Source: Anastatus disparis (lineage: Eukaryota; Arthropoda; Insecta; Hymenoptera; Eupelmidae). From it: a stretch of 64,000 nucleotides of DNA. The notes below the pieces were generated by a model. The model was not told the DNA's origin and ran no database searches. It saw only the letters and a list, made by a program, of their open reading frames with translations. This document shows, piece after piece, positions 42,934 through 55,590 of the stretch (position 1 is the first letter of the stretch; each line of letters starts with the position of its first letter). The translations under genes and the position numbers were made by a program. The stretch is taken from NCBI GenBank assembly GCA_017163975.1, contig JAFFSR010000291.1, positions 2,671,001 to 2,735,000 on the forward strand, in the 5' to 3' direction.

Positions 42934-43489
42934 TCAAAATTCTGAATAAAATGAGAGGTTGTGAAAGCAAGTCGGCCAATCTGTTTCTGAGATATTTCCT
43001 ATTGTTTATTCGAAGACATAAAATGTTTATCGAGTTGTTATATCGAGTTGCATAACGTCACAATTTCTTCGTAAAGGTTAAAATTTTCATATTTAATTAA
43101 GAAGAAATGAGAAAATTAAATTTCAACCCTTCATATATCTCTTTAAAAAAAGGGCATTTTTTTATAAATAAATGAAGCTGGAGCTTTGTTTATAACTTTT
43201 GTGAATTTCTAATTTAAATATTTTGAAAGCTTATTTAAAAACAAAGATTTTAAAAAAAAAGCTCCCTACGACCAATAGGAGCCGAGATAAGATTTTTTTT
43301 TTTAATTCATAACTGCTTTGTTGATAAAAATTAAGAAACGAAAAAATTGAATTTTACAGTTAAAGACTTATATTTTCAAAATCTATAATCAGATTATTAA
43401 AAATGTGACTCTTTGATATAAAAAATAATATTATTAAGTAGCACGAAAAAAACAGCTAACCGGACGGCGCGGTGGGTATGCGACTGTTA

Positions 43490-44126
43490 GGGTGAAATCA
43501 GATGGAGCGGAAAATAGGCGACGGAACGTCACAGAACCTCAATTTCGCATCTTTGTATTCCGCCAACGGAGTAAAGACGACGTAATAGACGACATCAATT
43601 TTTATTTTGTTTAAAAAAATTATTAGTGCTTCAATAACCTCACGTAATATTTTTAATTTGCTTTCCATAGCTGTACTTTTAATTTCAATCAAACTTTTAA
43701 ATTCTATTTTGGTTAACTATTTGTTTAAACAATTTCAAAAAGTCTGTGACGCTTCTATTATCCCGTCAAATTTGTTTCCCTATATTCACATGGAGCGGAA
43801 TAGAAGTTCTGTGACGTTGATTAGCAATTTTATAATTAAAAAATAATGATGTTAATTGAAATATTTGATTATAATAACAAACTATATTTTATTTTTATAA
43901 AAAAAGAATCTCATTACAATAACAATAGGTGATTATTTCCAACTTTTTTAACATTTTTGTTGTTAATTTAAAATTCGCGGATACATTTGTATGCTATTTT
44001 TAACAATTTTTCAGCTACATTCCGCGCCATGTAAATATAGGGAAAAAATTTGACGGAAAACAAGGCGACGGAATGAATGTTTTGTGACGTTCCGTCATCT
44101 ATTTTCCGCTCCATCTGATTTCACCC
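43490..44126. mobile_element. 637-bp element with TTA duplication (PIF/Harbinger-like) in the left arm
   Basis: TIRs GGGTGAAATCAGATGGAGCG...CGCTCCATCTGATTTCACCC, extended by GAAAATAG and GACGGAACGTCACA. TTA stands at 43487-43489 and 44127-44129. The empty site in the right arm (about 61676-61682) reads CTTAACAG, with a single TTAA. It has internal copies of GACGGAA/TTCCGYC and ATGGAGCGGAA (43790) but no transposase; the two open frames inside (43498-43692 and 43607-43846) are not recognised. Confidence 0.9.
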
Positions 44127-44666
44127 TTAAGCATGAGAGAAAATTCAACACCCGACGTCTTAAAAGGAAAAAGGAAAAAATGACCGTATCTCAGGAACGA
44201 ATCAGCCGATTGAGATGTTTTTTTTTTAATCTGGGGTACGTTGAAAAATTATGAATATTGGTCTAATTGGTTTTTATAAACAAAGTATATTTAATTAATT
44301 ATTAATAACATTTATGGGCACCCGAAGCGCAAATCGTTACTGTGTCTCACCAAATCAATATTTTCAGGCGTGTAACATTTCATTTTTTTTTTTGTTTATT
44401 GAGCTTACCCAACTCTCACTAAGAGTTATACAGCTTTACTTTATTATATACAAAATTGTGTACATGATTTAATACAGTATGTTGATAGAATACAGAGTTG
44501 TTTTGTCAATAAATTGTGATTTACATTTAATCAAAATTTGTAATTTACAGTTTTTAAGAAATTTAAATATGTACGTTATTACTTGTATATTTGGTGTACA
44601 TAGAAACATAGAGATATCAAGCGGAAGCGTTAGACTATTTTTTAGAACATTCTTTATTAGATCAGT

Positions 44667-45803
44667 TCACTGTAAATCATATAAAGGACATTGCGATATA
44701 ATATGGTTTAAGTCCTGGAAATCATAGCCGCAAGAGCAATTGGCTTCTTCAACGATACTGACTTTAGCCAAGGAAGCAGATAGGTTATAATGATTAGCAC
44801 GAGAGCGATTTATAAAAACTATTATTTCACGTGAAAGACTCTTGTTATTAAACCAGCATTTGGGTGAAGAACTGAGAAATTGTTGGAAATATTCTTTCCC
44901 TTTATAGCCTCCGAGGTATTTTAGTTTGTGTAGAGTGGTTTCGATTGATTGTTTTTTGTAGATAGAAAATAGATCCTCAACTGGGATTTCTAAGCTTTCA
45001 GCTATCGACTCTCTAGCTGCTTTTTTGGCTATTGTGTCTACGGTTTCATTAAAATGTATGCCCATATGGGCTGGGATCCAAATGAATTCAATTGTAAGTT
45101 TAGGGTTAGTTTTTCTAGTAGAGTTATAAGCTTTTTTAATATTTAGAATATAAGGATTAGATTTAACAGTGAACTTACTGGAAGAAAGGCTTTGTAGAGC
45201 ACTGAGAGAATCAGAAAAAATAATAAAGTTTTTATCTATAATGTCTATGAGCTTGTTCATGGTGTTAATAGCGTCAAGCAAGGCAATGCATTCAGCGGTG
45301 TATATAGAGACTCTTTTACCTAAGGTTCTTGTTATTTGAATATCAAAAGATGGGCATAAACATGCTGAACCTACATGACTGTCAGGAAATTTACTGCCAT
45401 CTGTATACAGCGCCACAGCATCCTTGATGTAAGCGTTAATGAGTTCATTTGGATCCGTTTTTGAACGTAATTCTGTAGCGAATTCGGTATTACAACTGAT
45501 AATGGTAGTAGCGGTCTCGTAGTCATAATTATATAAATTACTAACTTTTAAAGAGGAGTCTAGCTGAGGGCATGGTTGTACCGAACTATTGTGCGTAGTT
45601 CCCATGACCTCATCTATACAGTATGCAATCAGCCTCGCCTGGCTATTAAGATGTTTATTTTTTAAGGTTTTTTTTCGAAAGTTATGAAACTTGTGAGTTG
45701 TGTTATATACAGCATTGTTTTTGTTGAACAGGACTTTACTTATAAAGCATTTGCCCAAAAACTTCGTTCTCTCCTCGATAGACTCAATTTTAGATTCTGC
45801 CAA
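44667..45803 (-). CDS. LINE E ORF2 C-terminus with RNase H domain
   Basis: 378 codons open. Residues 125-270 form an RNase H fold: AVALYTDGSKFPDSHVGSAC (first Asp), YTAECIALLDAI (Glu), FIIFSDSLSALQSL (second Asp) and FIWIPAHMGIHFNETVDTIA (His and last Asp region). A Cys/His tail follows (CSCGYDFQDLNHIISQC), usual in I/R1/Jockey-type ORF2 ends. It would degrade the RNA strand of the hybrid. The frame begins in the RT thumb region; the junction to the RT part (45803-46140) contains stops and a frame change. Confidence 0.85.
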   Translation of the reverse strand: MAESKIESIEERTKFLGKCFISKVLFNKNNAVYNTTHKFHNFRKKTLKNKHLNSQARLIAYCIDEVMGTTHNSSVQPCPQLDSSLKVSNLYNYDYETATTIISCNTEFATELRSKTDPNELINAYIKDAVALYTDGSKFPDSHVGSACLCPSFDIQITRTLGKRVSIYTAECIALLDAINTMNKLIDIIDKNFIIFSDSLSALQSLSSSKFTVKSNPYILNIKKAYNSTRKTNPKLTIEFIWIPAHMGIHFNETVDTIAKKAARESIAESLEIPVEDLFSIYKKQSIETTLHKLKYLGGYKGKEYFQQFLSSSPKCWFNNKSLSREIIVFINRSRANHYNLSASLAKVSIVEEANCSCGYDFQDLNHIISQCPLYDLQ

Positions 45804-46139
45804 TATGATGTTGGTTGGAGTAGAATTGCGGTAGCCGAGGGCCTTTCTTAGTATTGAGAATTGTATTTTTTCTAGAGATTCTATGTCCGTCTTAGTTTTT
45901 GGATAGTAAATAAAGGGATATAAAGCTATTGTAATCTATCAAGGAACGAACGAAGCTTTTGTACAGAATCAATAGCGTTTCCGGGTGTGCTCCCCAGTGC
46001 GTACCACAGAGATATTTTATTATATTTGCCGCTTTAGAGCATCTTTGTTTGATGTATTCAACATGCGGTGTAAATGTTAGCTTATAATCGAAAGTTATGC
46101 CTAAAAAGCGAGCAGTAGGGCTGGATTTGATAGTACAGT

Positions 46140-46704
46140 CATTGATTTTAAGTTCTAGGGAACCTGGTTTGATATTTTTTTTTATTAAAATGTACGAAGA
46201 CAGTTTTTTGCGGTGCTAACTCAAATCCTAGGTTTAGGAGGTTTCTTTTAATAATAACAATTGCTTTGGTTATTAGGTTTTGACAGCTGGTTATAGGAGA
46301 TCGCATAGAGTAGATCGCTATGTCATCGGCGAACTGAGAAACTGTTACACTCTTGGGAGCATTTAAGAGAATATCTTTAACGTAAATTAAGTATAACAGG
46401 GGGCTAAGAACCTCTCCTTGTGGAACGCCTTTACACGTGATTCTGTAAGATTCTCCCAAATGATCCGAGTATATTTCTCTCTCGAAAGTAAGAAATTTTA
46501 TGAACTTAATAACGCTCTCGGGGCACCCGATCGCCGACAGTTTTTCCAAAAGTATGTTACAGAGGACGTTATCGAATGCACCGCAAACATCCAGAAAAGC
46601 GGCTAAGCAGTCTTTCTTTTTAGATAATGCTTCGTCAGCAGTAAGCAATAGATTCAGTAAATTATCAGAGCAAGCGCAACCTTTTCTAAAACCTGATTGA
46701 TTTT
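46140..46704 (-). pseudogene. LINE E reverse transcriptase, second half
   Basis: Resumes after the solo LTR with QSGFRKGCACSDNLLNLL, then CLAAFLDVCGAFDNV (first Asp), CKGVPQGEVLSPLLYLIYVKD and VSQFADDIAIYS (active site F-A-D-D, about 46305-46345), then NLGFELAPQKTVFVHF. The frame breaks near 46148, so the thumb is not continuous with it. Confidence 0.85.
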
Positions 46705-47525
46705 GTGACGTCCTACTAGTTTATGGCTAGTACGACGCACTTTGATAGACTCTATTGAGTCTTATCCTTTGCTTTATTTAAAGCTTGTAATTGTAGAGCC
46801 GTTAACCAGACAAGTCGCTATGCCGTCTGGTGCGGGCTCGAATGTGTCAGTGTATAAGTGTGTGTAATGCTCTGTTATTAGTAAAATGATTATTTAGATT
46901 ATGGGTAATGCCCGTTATTACTGAAGACCAAGTGCCTCAGTACGCGGGGCTTTACCCTTTAGGATGGGATAAGGTAAGGTGAGTGTTGCTCGCCGCAACT
47001 CTTTATTTAAATTGTATCAAATTAATCGTACAATGTGAAGTGAATGAGCGCTCAAGCATAGAAGAATCATGTAGGTGATTCTTCTGTGCTTGGCGTCAAA
47101 AAGCAAGCAAGTTAAGTTGAGCTGAGGCGAGGCAGAAGAGAGCCTTTCTCTCTGCTGGCCCGCTTTTATAGGCGCTGGACTCCAGTCCCCTCTTCTCTAG
47201 TATCTTGGCACCGCCGGCGTTCGCGTGCGTGGTCCTGCTTTTCTCTCGCGCGCTGAGCCAACATGAGGCTTAAGCGCGCTCTCAATGTGTGATGTATATG
47301 TATGTATGTCTTTGATTGTGTGTTTTTCAGGAGCGTATGAACATTTCGCGCTTATGCTTTTACTCTTTTAATTCTTTTAGATTATACTAACTTAAGTACT
47401 TAATTACTAACTATATTAATTTCTATTCGTAGATTATTTACTAACTACGCTATTTATCGCATGTTAGTGTATTATATTTGTTAATTATAGCAATTAAAAG
47501 CCTACAATACAACTGGGCGCTCACA
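46705..47525 (-). mobile_element. 821-bp solo LTR (Gypsy-like) inside LINE E
   Basis: Bounded by ATTT (46701-46704 and 47526-47529). On the minus strand it starts TGTGAGCGCCC and ends GACGTCACA, so it has TG...CA ends and a 4-bp duplication as in Gypsy elements. Removing it with one ATTT restores the LINE frame (L-P-K-N-Q-S-G-F). A TATA box-like TATAAAAG on the minus strand lies near 47165. No internal retroelement sequence is present, as expected from LTR-LTR recombination. Confidence 0.85.
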
Positions 47526-47935
47526 ATTTTTAGGTAATATTTCATTTTTTTCACACCAAAATTGAAGACGGTTTTTTATTAAGGATTCAAAAAATTTGCA
47601 GAGGTTAGATGTAAGGCTGATTGGTCTAACTCCCTTGTTGTCTGGCTTATTAATAAAATGAATGAATGACTTTGACCAAGAGTCTGGAAACACGCTATGT
47701 TTGTACATATCATTGTAAATATCTAGTAAAAGTAAATGAAATTTAATCAGGAGGTTTTTAATAACTTGATAATCAATGCCATCCATTCCTGACGAAGAAT
47801 TTACGTTAACCGAGTACAAAACTATATTAAATTCTGCAAAATTAAATGGGTCACTAAAAAAAGAGTTTTCTACACTGGGTGGTAGCCAATCAGGGTCAGT
47901 ATTAACCCAGGGAGGACAAATTTTCAACATTGCTT
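47526..47935 (-). pseudogene. LINE E reverse transcriptase, first half
   Basis: WLPPSVENSFFSDPFNFAEF is followed by SSSGMDGIDYQVIKNLLIKF (block 1), HSVFPDSWSKSFIHFINKPD, GVRPISLTSNLCKFFESLIK (block 2) and WCEKNEILPKN. There the solo LTR is inserted. Frame open from 47930 to the LTR. Confidence 0.85.
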
Positions 47936-47939
47936 TATC

Positions 47940-48718
47940 TATTTCACCACTACTTTGAAGATTTTCTTTTACATTATTTGAGGTAGTTCTAGTCCATTTA
48001 TTTTTGAAAACTTTACATTTTCTCTAAACATAGGAAGTGCTAATAGAGTGATTAATTGTCTCTGCAAATTTTTTGAAACTGAGGCTCTTCTTTTTGGCGA
48101 AAGTTCTAGTAGCTATTGCCGCCGCTTTTTTATAAGGAATAAAATCCGCTTGTTCATGTGAGTATTTAAATTTCTTGAAGGCTGCTTTCCTCAAACGTTT
48201 AACACGATTACAATCAGAGTCCCACCAAGGAACTGGATTGCTGCGATTGTTTAGGTTGCGGTTACTATTTTTTTTAGGAGTACTTAATTCTAAAGCGGAT
48301 GTTGTTGCTTGTACAAAAATTTCATACTTGACTGTAGAAGGTGCATTGTCATATTCGACCGTTAAGAAAGTAGGATATTGTGTATCTAGTTCTTGGGCAA
48401 ACACTGTCCAATTTGTTTTTTTACTTTTAATTTTGAATGATTTTTTAGTGTATATAAATTTTTCGACATTAATAGAACAATGAATCGGATAATGATCTGA
48501 GCCCTAGGTTTCTTCTAAGGGATGCACATTAATTAAATGTGCTATATTAACCGTTGAGAATATTGAGTCAATATTGGAATGTGTATTTTTAAGGAAATCA
48601 GATCTAGTTATAGTGTTAGTATTGTGCAAAAAAAAAAGAGATCATGGTTGTCCGTACTAGTGAAAAGTCTCATGCCATTTGAGTCTGTGTCAGTGCAATT
48701 CCATAGTATGTTATGAGC
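47940..48718 (-). pseudogene. LINE E endonuclease C-terminal part and linker
   Basis: Immediately after the satellite element the minus strand reads AHNILWNCTDTDSNGMRLF, then NTHSNIDSIFSTVNI and GSDHYPIHCSI, the last with the catalytic S-D-H. A stop stands just before GSDHYP (about 48507) and a frame change occurs near the A run at 48630. The linker (48404-48024) has NPVPWWDSDCNRVKRLRKAA, typical of the zone between endonuclease and RT in I-clade elements. Confidence 0.8.
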
Positions 48719-48726
48719 GTTAAAGT

Positions 48727-49084
48727 ATGAGTCTGAAGTTTTAAACGTTCGTAACAACGAAAAAATTTTTTTTCTTTTCCAGTCCCGGAAATGACTGGAA
48801 TTAGATTATGAGGACCTAAAATGATGCCATATAAATTTTCAGCAAGTTTCTATGTCCGGAACCTTTTCAAAATGGCGACTGAACATATGAAAAATTCAAT
48901 GAATAATGAGTCTGAAGTTTTAAACGTTCGTAACAACGAAAAAATTTTTTTTCTTTTCCAGTCCCGGAAATGACTGGAATTAGATTATGAGGACCTAAAA
49001 TGATGCCATATAAATTTTCAGCAAGTTTCTATGTCCGGAACCTTTTCAAAATGGCGACTGAACATATGAAAAATTCAATGAATA
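48727..49084. repeat. Direct duplication of the 179-bp terminal unit
   Basis: 48727-48905 and 48906-49084 appear identical by eye. The copy at the right end (about 55590-55771, inverted) is single and differs at a few positions. The duplication therefore affects only the left terminus and is recent. Confidence 0.9.
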
Positions 49085-50574
49085 GAGAAAAAATTCTCCT
49101 TTCTACATTCCAGTCTTGGAGATGATTGGATATTAGAATTAAGCATAAAACTAAGCCGTATATAAATTTTCAGCTAGTTTCTATGTCCGGAACATTTTCA
49201 AAATGGCGGCCATACATAGAAAAATTTTAATTAATAGAGAAAAAAATTCTGCTTTTGACATTCCAGTCTCGGAGATGATTGGATATTAAAATTGAGCATA
49301 AAACTAAGCCGTATATAAATTTTCAGCTAATTACTATTTCCGGAACATTTTCAAAATGGCTGCCAAACATAGAAAAATTTAAATTAATAGAGAAAAAAAT
49401 TCTGCTTTTGACATTCCAGTCTCGGAGATAATTAGATATTAAAATTAAGCATGAAACTAATCCGTATATAAATTTTCAGCTAGTTTCTATTTCCGGAACA
49501 TTTTCAAAATGGCGGCAATACATAGAAAAATTTTAATTAATAGAGAAAAAAATTCTGCTTTTGACATTCCAGTCTCGGAGATGATTAGATATTAAAATTA
49601 AGCATAAAACTAAGCCGTATATAAATTTTCAGCTAATTTCTATTTCCGGAACATTTTCAAAATGGCTGCCAAACATAGAAAAATTTAAATTAATAGAGAG
49701 AAAAATTCTGCTTTTGACATTCCAGTCTCGGAGATGATTAGATATTAAAATTAAGCATGAAACTAATCCGTATATGAATTTTCAGCTAGTTTCTATTTCC
49801 GGAACATTTTCAAAATGGCGGCCATACATAGAAAAATTTTAATTAATAGAGAAAAAAATTCTGCTTTTGACATTCCAGTCTCGGAGATGATTGGATATTA
49901 AAATTAAGCATGAAACTAAGCCGTATATAAATTTTCAGCTAGTTTCTATTTCCGGAACATTTTCAAAATGGCAGCCATACATAGAAAAATTTTAATTAAT
50001 AAAGAAAAAAATTCTGCTTTTGACATTCCAGTCTCGGAGATGATTGGATATTAAAATTGAGCATAAAACCAAGCCGTATATAAATTTTCAGCTAGTTTCT
50101 ATTTCCGAAACATTTTTAAAATGGCGGCCTAACATAGGAAAATTTCAATTAATAGAGAAAAAAATTCTGCTTTTGACATTCCAGTCTCGGAGATGATTGG
50201 ATATTAAAATTAAGCATAAAACTAAGCCGTATATAAATTTTCAGCTAGTTTCTATTTCCGGAACATTTTCAAAATGGCGGCCATACATAGAAAAATTTTA
50301 ATTAATAGAGAAAAAAATTCTGCTTTTGACATTCCAGTCTCGGAGATGATTGGATATTAAAATTGAGCATAAAACTAAGCCGTATATAAATTTTCAGCTA
50401 ATTTCTATACCCGGAAAATTTTCAAAATGGCGGTTGAACATATAAAAATTTCAATGATAAGAGAAAAAAATTCTTCTTTTTACATTCCAGTCTCGGAGAT
50501 GATTGAATATCAAAATTAAGCATAAAACTAAGTGGTATAAGAATCTGCCGCTTCTTTCTATATCCGGAACATTT
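49085..50574. repeat. 153-bp satellite, left array
   Basis: CATTCCAGTCTC recurs at 49259, 49412, 49565, 49718, 49871, 50024, 50177, 50330 and 50483, exactly 153 bp apart each time. Every unit includes TTCCGGAACATTTTCAAAAT followed by GGCGGCC and GATGATTGGATATTAAAATT. The array ends at a perfect small palindrome around 50575 (CGGAACATTTT/AAAAATGTTCCG). Confidence 0.95.
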
Positions 50575-53500
50575 TAAAAATGTTCCGAGTATAGAACATG
50601 CTTGAAAATGTATATAGGACTTATTTTCATGCTTACTTTTAATATCCAATCATTTCTGGGACTGGAATGTAGAAATTAATATTTATTGCACTATTATTAA
50701 AAATTTGTCTACGTTCGTCCGCCATTTTGAAAATGTTCCGGAAATGGAAAGTCGATAAAAATGCATATACGGATTAGTTTTATGCTCAATTTTAATATTC
50801 AATCATCTCTGAGACTGGAATGTAAAAAGGCAGAATGTTTTTCTCTGTTAATTGAATTCATTAAATTTTCATCCGCCATTTTGAAAACGTTCCGAAAATA
50901 GAAAATACTTGAAAACGCATATAGGATGTATTCTTCTGCTTAATTTGAATATTCAATCATTACCGGGACTGGAATGTAGAAATCAGTATTTATTTTCGTA
51001 TTATTTGAAATTGCCCTATGTTTTTCCGCCATTTTTAAAATGTTTCGGATATAGAAAGTAGCGGAAGATTCTTATACCACTTAGTTTTATGCTTAATTTT
51101 GATATTCAATCATCTCCGAGACTGGAATGTAAAAAGAAGAATTTTTTTCTCTTATCATTGAAATTTTTATATGTTCAACCGTCATTTTGAAAATGTTCCG
51201 GGTATAGAACATGCTTGAAAATGTATATAGGACTTATTTTCATGCTTACTTTTAATATCTAATCATTTCTGGGACTGGGATGTAGAAATTAATATTTATT
51301 TCTCTATTATTAAAAATTTGTCTACGTTCGTCCGACATTTTGAAAATGTTCCGGAAATAGAAAGTCGATGAAAATGCATATACGGATTGGTTTTATGCTT
51401 AATTTTGAGATTCAATCATTTCCGAGACTGGAATGTAAAAAGGCAGAATGTTATTCTCTGTTAATTGAGTTTATTATATATTTCACGGCCATTTTAAAAA
51501 TGTTCCGGAAATAGAAACTAGCTGAAAATTTATATACGGCTTAGTTTTATGCTTAATTTTAATATCCAATTATCTCCGAGACTGGAATGTCAAAAGCAAA
51601 ATTTTTTTCTCTATTAATTAAAATTTTTCTATGTATGGCCGCCATTTTGAAAATGTTCCGGAAATAGAAATTAGCTGAAAATTTATATACGGCTTAGTTT
51701 TATGCTTAATTTTAATATCGAATCATCTCTGAGACTGGAATGTCAAAAGCAGAATTTTTTTCTCTATTAATTAAAATTTTTCTATGTATGGCCGCCATTT
51801 TGAAAATGTTCCGGAAATAAAAAGTAGCTGAAAATTTATATACGGATTAGTTTCATGCTTAATTTCAATATCTAATCATCTCCGAGACTGGAATGTTAAA
51901 AGCAGAATTTTTTTCTCTATTAATTTAAATTTTTCTATGTTTGGCAGCCATTTTGAAAATGTTCCGGAAATAGAAATTAGCTGAAAATTTATATACGGCT
52001 TAGTTTTATGCTTAATTTTAATATCCAATCATCTCCGAGACTGGAATGTAAAAAGGCAGAATGTTATTCTCTGTTAATTGAGTTTATTATATATTTCACG
52101 GCCATTTTGAGAATTTTCCGGAAATAGAAACGAGCGGAACATTTATATACGGCTTAGTTTTCTGCTTAATTTCGATATTCAATCATCTCTGAGACTGGAA
52201 TGTAAAATGCAGTATTTATTTCTCTATTAATTGAAATTTTCCTATGTTAGGCCGCCATTTTAAAAATGTTCCGGAAATAGAAACTAGCTGAAAATTTATA
52301 TACGGCTTAGTTTTATGCTTAATTTTAATATCCAATCATCTCCGAGACTGGAATGTCAAAAGCAGAATTTTTTTCTCTATAAATTAAAATTTTTCTATGT
52401 ATTGCCGCCATTTTGAAAATGTTCCGGAAATAGAAACTAGCTGAAAATTTATATACGGATTAGTTTCATGCTTAATTTTAATATCTAATTATCTCCAAGA
52501 CTGGAATGTCAAAAGCAGAATTTTTTTCTGTATTAATTTAAATTTTTCTATGTTTGGCAGCCATTTTGAAAATGTTCCGGAAATAGAAATTAGCTGAAAA
52601 TTTATATACGGCTTAGTTTTATGCTTAATTTTAATATCCAATCATCTCCGAGACTGGAATGTAAAAAGGCAGAATTTTATTCTCTGTTAATTGAGTTTAT
52701 TATATATTTTACGGCCATTTTGAGAATTTTCCGGAAATAGAAACGAGCGGAACATTTATATACGGCTTAGTTTTATGCTTAATTTTAATATCCAATTATC
52801 TCCGAGACTGGAATGTCAAAAGCAGAATTTTTTTCTCTATCAATTAAAATTTTTCTATGTATTGCCGCCATTTTGAAAATGTTCCGGAAATAGAAACTAG
52901 CTGAAAATTTATATACGGATTAGTTTCATGCTTAATTTTAATATCTAATTATCTCCAAGACTGGAATGTCAAAAGCAGAATTTTTTTCTGTATTAATTTA
53001 AATTTTTCTATGTTTGGCAGCCATTTTGAAAATGTTCCGGAAATAGAAATTAGCTGAAAATTTAAATACGGATTAGTTTCATGCTTAATTTTAATATCCA
53101 ATTATCTCCAAGACTGGAATGTCAAAAGCAGAATTTTTTTCTGTGTTAATTTAAATTTTTCTATGTTTGGCAGCCATTTTGAAAATGTTCCGGAAATAGA
53201 AATTAGCTGAAAATTTAAATACGGATTAGTTTCATGCTTAATTTCAATATCTAATCATCTCCGAGACTGGAATGTAAAAAGGCAGAATGTTTTTCTCTGT
53301 TAATCGAATTCATTAAATTTTCAACCGCCATTTTGAAAACGTTCCGAAAATAGAAAATACTTGAAAATGTATATAGGATGTATTCTTCTGCTTAATTTGA
53401 ATATTCAATCATTACCGGGACTGGAATGTAGAAATCAGTATTTATTTTCGTATTATTTGAAATTGCCCTATGTTTTTCCGCCATTTTTAAAATGTTTCGG

Positions 53501-55590
53501 ATATAGAAAGTAGCGGAAGATTCTTATACCACTTAGTTTCATGCTTAATTTTAATATCCAATCATCTCCGAGACTGGAATGTCAAAAGCAGAATTTTTTT
53601 CTCTATTAATTAAAATTTTTCTATGTATGGCCGCCATTTTGAAAATGTTCCGGAAATAGAAATTAGCTGAAAATTTATATACGGCTTAGTTTTATGCTTA
53701 ATTTTAATATCCAATCATCTCCGAGACTGGAATGTCAGAAGCAGAATTTTTTTCTCTATTAATTAAAATTTTTCTATGTTTGGCAGCCATTTTGAAAATG
53801 TTCCGGAAATAGAAATTAGCTGAAAATTTATATACGGATTAGTTTTCTGCTTAATTTCGATATTCAATCATCTCTGAGACTGGAATGTAAAATGCAGTAT
53901 TTATTTCTCTATTAATTGAAATTTTCCTATGTTAGGCCGCCATTTTAAAAATGTTCCGGAAATAGAAACTAGCTGAAAATTTAAATACGGATTAGTTTCA
54001 TGCTTAATTTTAATATCCAATTATCTCCAAGACTGGAATGTCAAAAGCAGAATTTTTTTCTGTGTTAATTTAAATTTTTCTATGTTTGGCAGCCATTTTG
54101 AAAATGTTCCGGAAATAGAAATTAGCTGAAAATTTAAATACGGATTAGTTTCATGCTTAATTTCAATATCTAATCATCTCCGAGACTGGAATGTAAAAAG
54201 GCAGAATGTTTTTCTCTGTTAATCGAATTCATTAAATTTTCAACCGCCATTTTGAAAACGTTCCGAAAATAGAAAATACTTGAAAATGTATATAGGATGT
54301 ATTCTTCTGCTTAATTTGAATATTCAATCATTACCGGGACTGGAATGTAGAAATCAGTATTTATTTTCGTATTATTTGAAATTGCCCTATGTTTTTCCGC
54401 CATTTTTAAAATGTTTCGGATATAGAAAGTAGCGGAAGATTCTTATACCACTTAGTTTCATGCTTAATTTTAATATCCAATCATCTCCGAGACTGGAATG
54501 TCAAAAGCAGAATTTTTTTCTCTATTAATTAAAATTTTTCTATGTATGGCCGCCATTTTGAAAATGTTCCGGAAATAGAAATTAGCTGAAAATTTATATA
54601 CGGCTTAGTTTTATGCTTAATTTTAATATCCAATCATCTCCGAGACTGGAATGTCAGAAGCAGAATTTTTTTCTCTATTAATTAAAATTTTTCTATGTTT
54701 GGCAGCCATTTTGAAAATGTTCCGGAAATAGAAATTAGCTGAAAATTTATATACGGATTAGTTTTCTGCTTAATTTCGATATTCAATCATCTCTGAGACT
54801 GGAATGTAAAATGCAGTATTTATTTCTCTATTAATTGAAATTTTCCTATGTTAGGCCGCCATTTTAAAAATGTTCCGGAAATAGAAACTAGCTGAAAATT
54901 TATATACGGCTTAGTTTTATGCTTAATTTTAATATCCAATCATCTCCGAGACTGGAATGTCAAAAGCAGAATTTTTTTCTCTATTAATTAAAATTTTTCT
55001 ATGTATGGCCGCCATTTTGAAAATGTTCAGGAAATAGAAAGTAACTGAAAATTCATATACGGATTAGTTTCATGCTTAATTTTAATATCTTATCATCTCC
55101 GAGACTGGAATGTCAAAAGCAGAATTTTTTTCTCTATTAATTAAAATTTTTCTATGTATTGCCGCCATTTTGAAAATGTTCCGGAAATAGAAACTAGCTG
55201 AGAATTTATATACGGATTAGTTTCATGCTTAATTTTAATATCTAATCATCTCCGAGACTGGAATGTCAAAAGCAGAATTTTTTTCTCTATTAATTAAAAT
55301 TTTTCTATGTTTGGCAGCCATTTTGAAAATGTTCCGGAAATAGAAATTAGCTGAAAATTCATATACGGCTTAGTTTTATGCTTAATTTTAATATCCAATC
55401 ATCTCCGTGACTGGAATGTCAAAAGCAGAATTTTTTTCTCTATTAATTAAAATTTTTCTATGTATGGCCGCCATTTTGAAAATGTTCCGGACATAGAAAC
55501 TAGCTGAAAATTTATATACGGCTTAGTTTTATGCTTAATTCTAATATCCAATCATCTCCAAGACTGGAATGTAGAAAGGAGAATTTTTTC
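50575..55590. repeat. 153-bp satellite, right array in opposite orientation
   Basis: The same unit inverted (GAGACTGGAATGT, AATGTTCCGGAAATAGAAA), about 33 copies at about 153-bp spacing, with more variation than the left array. Variant units recur periodically. An AGGCAGAAT(G/T)TTATTCTC variant sits at 51441, 52054 and 52667 (613 bp, four units). A six-unit block of 919 bp starting at 53221 is repeated from 54140. Open frame 50422-50649 is inside satellite and not a gene. Confidence 0.95.
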
